DNA from: Succinivibrio sp.
GTDB taxonomy: Bacteria > Pseudomonadota > Gammaproteobacteria > Enterobacterales > Succinivibrionaceae
DNA length: 9,569 bases
Reading direction: 5' to 3'
Assembly: GCA_017959135.1 (NCBI GenBank)
Contig: JAGDBH010000162.1
Coordinates: forward strand, 1 to 9,569
Both the position numbers and the translations under genes were made by a program. This document shows positions 6,527 to 9,569 of this stretch, piece after piece; position 1 is the stretch's first letter, and every line of letters starts with the position of its first letter. The notes beneath the pieces are model-generated. The model was not told where the DNA came from, ran no database searches, and saw only the letters and a list, made by a program, of their open reading frames with translations.

Positions 6527-6545
6527 ATACAATTTATCATTGTAT
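6527..6545. promoter_or_regulatory. Inverted repeat ATACAAT-N5-ATTGTAT in the bamD/rluD divergent region
   Basis: The two 7-base arms (6527-6533 and 6539-6545) are exact reverse complements around a 5-base spacer. The position, between two divergent genes and over the candidate bamD -10 hexamer, would suit an operator. The AT-rich background makes chance occurrence plausible. Confidence 0.35.
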
Positions 6546-6568
6546 ATGTTATCTTATGCAGGAGTAAA
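6539..6568 (-). promoter_or_regulatory. Candidate sigma-70 promoter for bamD
   Basis: On the minus strand TTTACT (6568-6563) and TACAAT (6544-6539) are 18 bases apart, matching 4/6 and 5/6 positions of the consensus. I saw no convincing sigma-E type promoter here and no clear promoter for rluD on the other strand. Confidence 0.3.
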
Positions 6569-6598
6569 TATCTAATCTAAATTTTTGATAGTGAGCTT

Positions 6599-7573
6599 AT
6601 GGCTGAAAAAATTAAATATATAGTAACTGACGAGCTTCATGGTAAGAGACTGGATGCCGCATTGGCTTCATTTGATGATACAAACTCAAGAAGTACATTG
6701 GGAGAGTTCATCAAGAATGGACTTGTCAGCGTTGATGGAACAATTACAAAAAAGCCTAGCGTAAAGGTAAGTACAGGTCAGGAAATTGAGGTGGATCTTC
6801 CTGAGCCGGAGAATCTTGATGCTGTTCCTCAGGATATTCCTCTGGATATCATTTATCAGGATGATGATCTTATCGTTATAAATAAGCCAGTTGGACTGGT
6901 TGTTCATCCAGGTGCCGGTGTAAAGGACGGTACTGTTATGAATGCTATGCTTTACCATTTCCCTTGCACAGCACAGCTTGCAAGAGCTGGTATTGTTCAC
7001 CGTCTTGATAAAGATACCTCTGGTCTAATGGTGATTGCTCTTTCAAAATATGCTCAGATTAAACTTGTTCGTGCAATCAGCAAACACGATGTAGTTCGCG
7101 AGTACGAGGCTATCTGTGAAGGTCTGATTACAGCAGGCGGAACTATCGAAAAGGATATTAGCCGAGATCCTCATAACCGTACAAAAATGGCTACAGTCTG
7201 TGACGGTATGGGAAGAGAGGCTGTAACTCATTACAGAGTAATGGAACAGTTCCGTGAACATACGCTTTTAAGACTGCGTCTTGAAACTGGTAGAACTCAT
7301 CAGATCCGTGTCCATATGGCATCAATCGACCATCCTCTATTAGGTGATGGTACTTATGGCATTAAACGTCTTCGTCTGATGAAGGGCGCTTCAGAGGAAC
7401 TGTCAGAGGCATTAAGAAACTATCGCCATCAGGCTCTTCATGCTGCTCATATTGAATTTATTCATCCTATAAGCGGAGAGCCTATGTCTTTTGATGCTCC
7501 AATTCCGGATGATTTTAATAGACTGATTGAACTTCTTAGAGAGGATGAAAGGGTAAATGGCGAAAAACTGTAG
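6599..7573 (+). CDS. rluD: 23S rRNA pseudouridine synthase RluD (U1911/1915/1917)
   Basis: RluD makes the three pseudouridines of helix 69 of 23S rRNA, a step important for ribosome assembly and termination. The order is an N-terminal S4 RNA-binding domain about 16-75, then the RluA-type catalytic domain: LIVINKPVGLVVHPGAG about 91-107, the active-site HRLDKDTSG with D137, LETGRTHQIRVHM about 228-240, and HPLLGDGTYG about 245-254. At 324 residues it matches E. coli RluD (326). The S4 domain and the specific motifs separate it from the RluA encoded about 0.9 kb away on the other strand. The start ATG has only a weak GTGAG nearby. The 3' end overlaps pgeF by 17 bases, so the two are probably translated in coupling. 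Gene order bamD(-), rluD, pgeF, clpB is the E. coli order. Confidence 0.97.
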   Translation: MAEKIKYIVTDELHGKRLDAALASFDDTNSRSTLGEFIKNGLVSVDGTITKKPSVKVSTGQEIEVDLPEPENLDAVPQDIPLDIIYQDDDLIVINKPVGLVVHPGAGVKDGTVMNAMLYHFPCTAQLARAGIVHRLDKDTSGLMVIALSKYAQIKLVRAISKHDVVREYEAICEGLITAGGTIEKDISRDPHNRTKMATVCDGMGREAVTHYRVMEQFREHTLLRLRLETGRTHQIRVHMASIDHPLLGDGTYGIKRLRLMKGASEELSEALRNYRHQALHAAHIEFIHPISGEPMSFDAPIPDDFNRLIELLREDERVNGEKL

Positions 7574-8336
7574 TTCTCTAGTTGAGGTCGAGAATTTTCT
7601 TAATGGAATTACTGCTGCCTATACCATCAGGGAAGGCGGTAACAGTGAAGGCCCATATAAAGGTTTTAATCTAGGTCTTCACGTCGGAGACGATGAGCAT
7701 ATTGTCCTCAAAAACCGACAGGTTCTGGAGAAGTCTGTTCATAAGAGCATTGTGTGGATGAATCAGACTCATTCTGACAAGGTTGCTCTTTGCGATTACA
7801 GAAATGCTCAGAGTGCCAAGGCTATGCTCAGAGGTACAGAGGCTGTTTCTTTAGGTGTAGAGGCTGATGGCATCGTAACAAATGACAGAAATGTTGCTCT
7901 TGCCGTGCTTACAGCTGACTGTCTTCCTCTGCTTATGGCTAGTGAAGATAAAAAGGTTATCGCTGCTGTTCACTGTGGCTGGAAAGGTCTGAAGGCAGGA
8001 ATTGTTAAGAATGCAGTGACTCTTATGAGAAGGTGTTCTCTTTCAAATATTCACGCTTTTATTGGCCCATGCATTGGACCAAAGAGTTTTGAGGTTGGCC
8101 AGGAAGTCTTAGAGCAGTTTTCTGAGAATTTCTCTAATGCAAAAGAAGCCTTCGTTTCAAAAGACAACGGCAAATACCTTTGCTCTCTGCCAATGCTTTG
8201 CTCTCAGGCTTTAACTGAGTGTGGAGTTAACAACATTGTTTTCAGTGATGAAGACACTTATTCAGATGAGAAGTTTTATTCCTATCGCAGAGCAAATGTG
8301 ACAGGACGTATGGCTTCGATAATATCTATCAACTAA
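7557..8336 (+). CDS. pgeF: Peptidoglycan editing factor PgeF (YfiH, multicopper-oxidase-like laccase/purine nucleoside phosphorylase family)
   Basis: PgeF (formerly YfiH) belongs to the DUF152/LACC1 family. In E. coli it keeps L-serine from replacing L-alanine in peptidoglycan precursors; purified relatives also act on purine nucleosides. The metal-binding triad of the family is visible: H72 in NQTHSDKV, C122 in TADCLP and H139 in VHCGWKGL. Further conserved segments are [11 protein letters not shown] about 37-46, [13 protein letters not shown] about 169-181, and the C-terminal [17 protein letters not shown]. At 259 residues it is slightly longer than the E. coli protein (243), mostly at the N-terminus. 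ATG 7557 overlaps the rluD end by 17 bases and has AAGGG close upstream and AGAGG further upstream. No intrinsic terminator is visible after its stop, so read-through into clpB is possible. With AmgK and MurU, it is the third peptidoglycan-related gene in the window. Confidence 0.95.
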   Translation: MAKNCSSLVEVENFLNGITAAYTIREGGNSEGPYKGFNLGLHVGDDEHIVLKNRQVLEKSVHKSIVWMNQTHSDKVALCDYRNAQSAKAMLRGTEAVSLGVEADGIVTNDRNVALAVLTADCLPLLMASEDKKVIAAVHCGWKGLKAGIVKNAVTLMRRCSLSNIHAFIGPCIGPKSFEVGQEVLEQFSENFSNAKEAFVSKDNGKYLCSLPMLCSQALTECGVNNIVFSDEDTYSDEKFYSYRRANVTGRMASIISIN

Positions 8337-8350
8337 AAATTATCCCTTCT

Positions 8351-8379
8351 CTTTAAAAAATTGCAATAAGCCCCCATAT
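8351..8379 (+). promoter_or_regulatory. Sigma-32 (heat-shock) promoter of clpB
   Basis: CTTTAAA (8351-8357) differs by one base from the sigma-32 -35 consensus CTTGAAA. CCCCATAT (8372-8379) matches the -10 consensus CCCCATnT completely, and the spacer is 14 bases, within the normal range. The gene downstream is clpB, a classic sigma-32 target with a promoter at this place in E. coli. The transcript should start near 8385-8388. Confidence 0.85.
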
Positions 8380-8422
8380 TCATATTTAGACAAGATAAGT
8401 AAACTGAAAGAATATGAATATG
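8375..8422 (+). repeat. Perfect 12-bp inverted repeat spanning the clpB leader
   Basis: The left arm CATATTCATATT (8375-8386) and right arm AATATGAATATG (8411-8422) are exact reverse complements around a 24-base loop. Each arm is itself a tandem pair of a 6-mer. The left arm overlaps the sigma-32 -10 box and the predicted start point; the right arm shares two bases with the clpB ribosome site. It may act as an RNA hairpin in read-through messages or as a protein-binding site in DNA. Confidence 0.7.
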
Positions 8423-8425
8423 AGG
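8421..8425 (+). promoter_or_regulatory. clpB ribosome binding site
   Basis: TGAGG precedes the clpB ATG (8434) by an 8-base spacer. Its first two bases belong to the right arm of the 12-bp inverted repeat, which may modulate access. Confidence 0.7.
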
Positions 8426-8433
8426 TATCAATC

Positions 8434-9569
8434 ATGCGTTTAGACAGATTTACAGCTAAATTCCAAGAAGCGCTTGCTGATGCTCAATCTTTAGCTGTAG
8501 GACATGATAATCAGTTTATCGAACCAATTCATGTAATGTCAGCTCTTCTAGCACAGGAAGATGGTGCTATTAGACCACTGGTTACATTGGCAGGTTCCGA
8601 TCCTACTGCTTTGAAATTACTGGTAGATAAGGCATTAGACAAGCTTCCAAAAGTATCTGGTGTTGGTGGAGACATTCAGCTTTCACCTCAGACCGGAAGA
8701 TTATTGAATCTATGTGACAAACTTGCTCAGAAAGCTGGTGACTCATATATTTCCTCTGAACTCTTTGTGTTGGCAGCTTTGGAAGGTGACAGCGAATTAA
8801 AGGAGATTTTCTCTCGCTGCAATCTTACAACAGAAAAACTGAATGCTGCTCTTAAAGAAATTCGCGGTGGAAAGAAGGTTAATGATGAGAATGCGGAAAA
8901 CACCCGTGGTGCTTTAAAGAAATACTGCATTGATTTAACTGAGCGCGCAGAGAAGGGTAAGCTTGATCCTGTAATTGGCAGAGATGATGAGATTCGTCGT
9001 ACCATGCAGGTTCTGCAGAGAAGAACCAAGAATAATCCTGTACTAATCGGTGAGCCTGGAGTGGGTAAAACTGCTATTGTTGAAGGTTTAGCTCAGCGTA
9101 TTGTAAAGGGTGAGGTTCCTGAGGGACTGAAGAACAAAAGAGTTTTATCTCTGGATTTAGGTGCTCTTATTGCTGGTGCAAAATACCGCGGTGAGTTTGA
9201 GGAGCGTCTGAAGGCAGTTTTAAATGATCTTGCCAAGGAAGAGGGAAAGATCATACTTTTCATTGATGAGTTACATACCATGGTTGGCGCTGGTAAATCT
9301 GAGGGCTCAATGGATGCTGGCAATATGTTAAAACCAGCCCTGGCTCGAGGTGATTTACACTGTATGGGTGCAACAACCCTTGATGAGTATCGTCAGTATA
9401 TTGAAAAGGATGCTGCTTTGGAGCGTCGTTTCCAGAAGGTTTTCGTCGGAGAGCCTTCAGTTGAGAGCACAATCGCAATTCTGCGTGGTCTTAAGGAGCG
9501 TTATGAGAGTCATCATCACGTTCAGATTACAGACCCTGCAATTGTAGCCGCAGCAACACTGTCCAACAG
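8434..9569 (+). CDS. clpB: Protein disaggregase ClpB, 3'-truncated by the window edge
   Basis: ClpB is the hexameric AAA+ disaggregase that, with DnaK/DnaJ/GrpE, threads and rescues aggregated proteins after heat stress in the cytoplasm. The visible part begins [18 protein letters not shown], like E. coli ClpB. It contains the N-domain (about 1-145), the conserved junction [27 protein letters not shown] about 166-192, and most of nucleotide-binding domain 1: Walker A GEPGVGKT at 206-213 (K212), the pore-loop region [12 protein letters not shown] about 246-257, and Walker B LFIDE with D278 and E279. GATTLDEY follows near 311-318 and arginine fingers near ALERRF about 328-333. All numbers coincide with the E. 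coli protein. The frame is uninterrupted to the last base, 378 codons, so the middle (coiled-coil M) domain and second ATPase domain lie beyond the window. Expression is expected to be driven by the sigma-32 promoter just upstream. Confidence 0.99.
   Translation, partial: MRLDRFTAKFQEALADAQSLAVGHDNQFIEPIHVMSALLAQEDGAIRPLVTLAGSDPTALKLLVDKALDKLPKVSGVGGDIQLSPQTGRLLNLCDKLAQKAGDSYISSELFVLAALEGDSELKEIFSRCNLTTEKLNAALKEIRGGKKVNDENAENTRGALKKYCIDLTERAEKGKLDPVIGRDDEIRRTMQVLQRRTKNNPVLIGEPGVGKTAIVEGLAQRIVKGEVPEGLKNKRVLSLDLGALIAGAKYRGEFEERLKAVLNDLAKEEGKIILFIDELHTMVGAGKSEGSMDAGNMLKPALARGDLHCMGATTLDEYRQYIEKDAALERRFQKVFVGEPSVESTIAILRGLKERYESHHHVQITDPAIVAAATLSN

Noticed and set aside
6686..7261. Minus-strand open frames of 104 and 72 residues under rluD
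   Set aside because: They lie wholly inside the conserved RluD coding sequence and have no independent support.
8337..8374. Intrinsic terminator after pgeF
   Set aside because: No GC-rich stem followed by a T-run is present. The only hairpin in the gap is the AT-rich inverted repeat, which lacks a T-run and overlaps the clpB promoter.
8727..9323. Minus-strand open frames of 76-100 residues under clpB
   Set aside because: The + frame encodes highly conserved ClpB without interruption; the antisense frames are shadows rich in Ser and Phe with no known motif.
1..9569. Mobile element, prophage, defence system or CRISPR array
   Set aside because: Every gene is a recognisable chromosomal housekeeping type, and no transposase, integrase, direct-repeat array or restriction/toxin gene is visible on either strand.

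Overview
The window is a dense stretch of an AT-rich gammaproteobacterial chromosome. The proteins closely track E. coli and Pseudomonas orthologues (TrmB, RluA, BamD, RluD, PgeF, ClpB). The AT-rich, CCT/CTT-rich codon use and the mix of Enterobacteria-type and Pseudomonas-type neighbourhoods would fit Aeromonadales, family Succinivibrionaceae. That assignment is an inference from recognition, not from a search. There are ten genes, two of them cut by the window edges. No stretch longer than about 110 bases lacks a gene. I saw no tRNA, rRNA, insertion sequence, CRISPR array or prophage gene.

Left block, + strand (1-4349): the end of trmB (tRNA m7G46 methyltransferase), then amgK and murU (anomeric kinase and uridylyltransferase of MurNAc salvage), then two tandem DjlA-like membrane J-domain proteins. 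trmB, amgK and murU overlap by a few bases. The two djlA genes follow after gaps of 17 and 34 bases, so this looks like one operon.

Middle block, - strand (4353-6493): a nucleoside/guanine-deaminase-like protein that converges on djlA with 3 bases between them, RluA (23S U746 / tRNA U32 pseudouridine synthase) with an enforced TTG start, and BamD (outer-membrane assembly lipoprotein). A perfect 10-bp hairpin lies between bamD and rluA.

Right block, + strand (6599-9569): rluD, pgeF and clpB. The order bamD(-), rluD, pgeF, clpB is the same as in E. coli. clpB runs off the right edge after 378 codons.

Functional themes are tRNA and rRNA modification (TrmB, RluA, RluD), cell-wall recycling and quality control (AmgK, MurU, PgeF), envelope assembly (BamD), and DnaK-system or disaggregase chaperones (two DjlA-like proteins, ClpB).

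The most interesting non-coding signal is in the 97-base pgeF-clpB gap. A near-consensus sigma-32 promoter overlaps one arm of a perfect 12-bp inverted repeat. The other arm touches the clpB ribosome binding site. Read-through RNA from pgeF would contain both arms, whereas RNA started at the heat-shock promoter should lack the left arm, so translation of clpB could depend on which promoter made the message. This is a hypothesis. I found no clearly novel protein system; most of the window is conserved housekeeping sequence.
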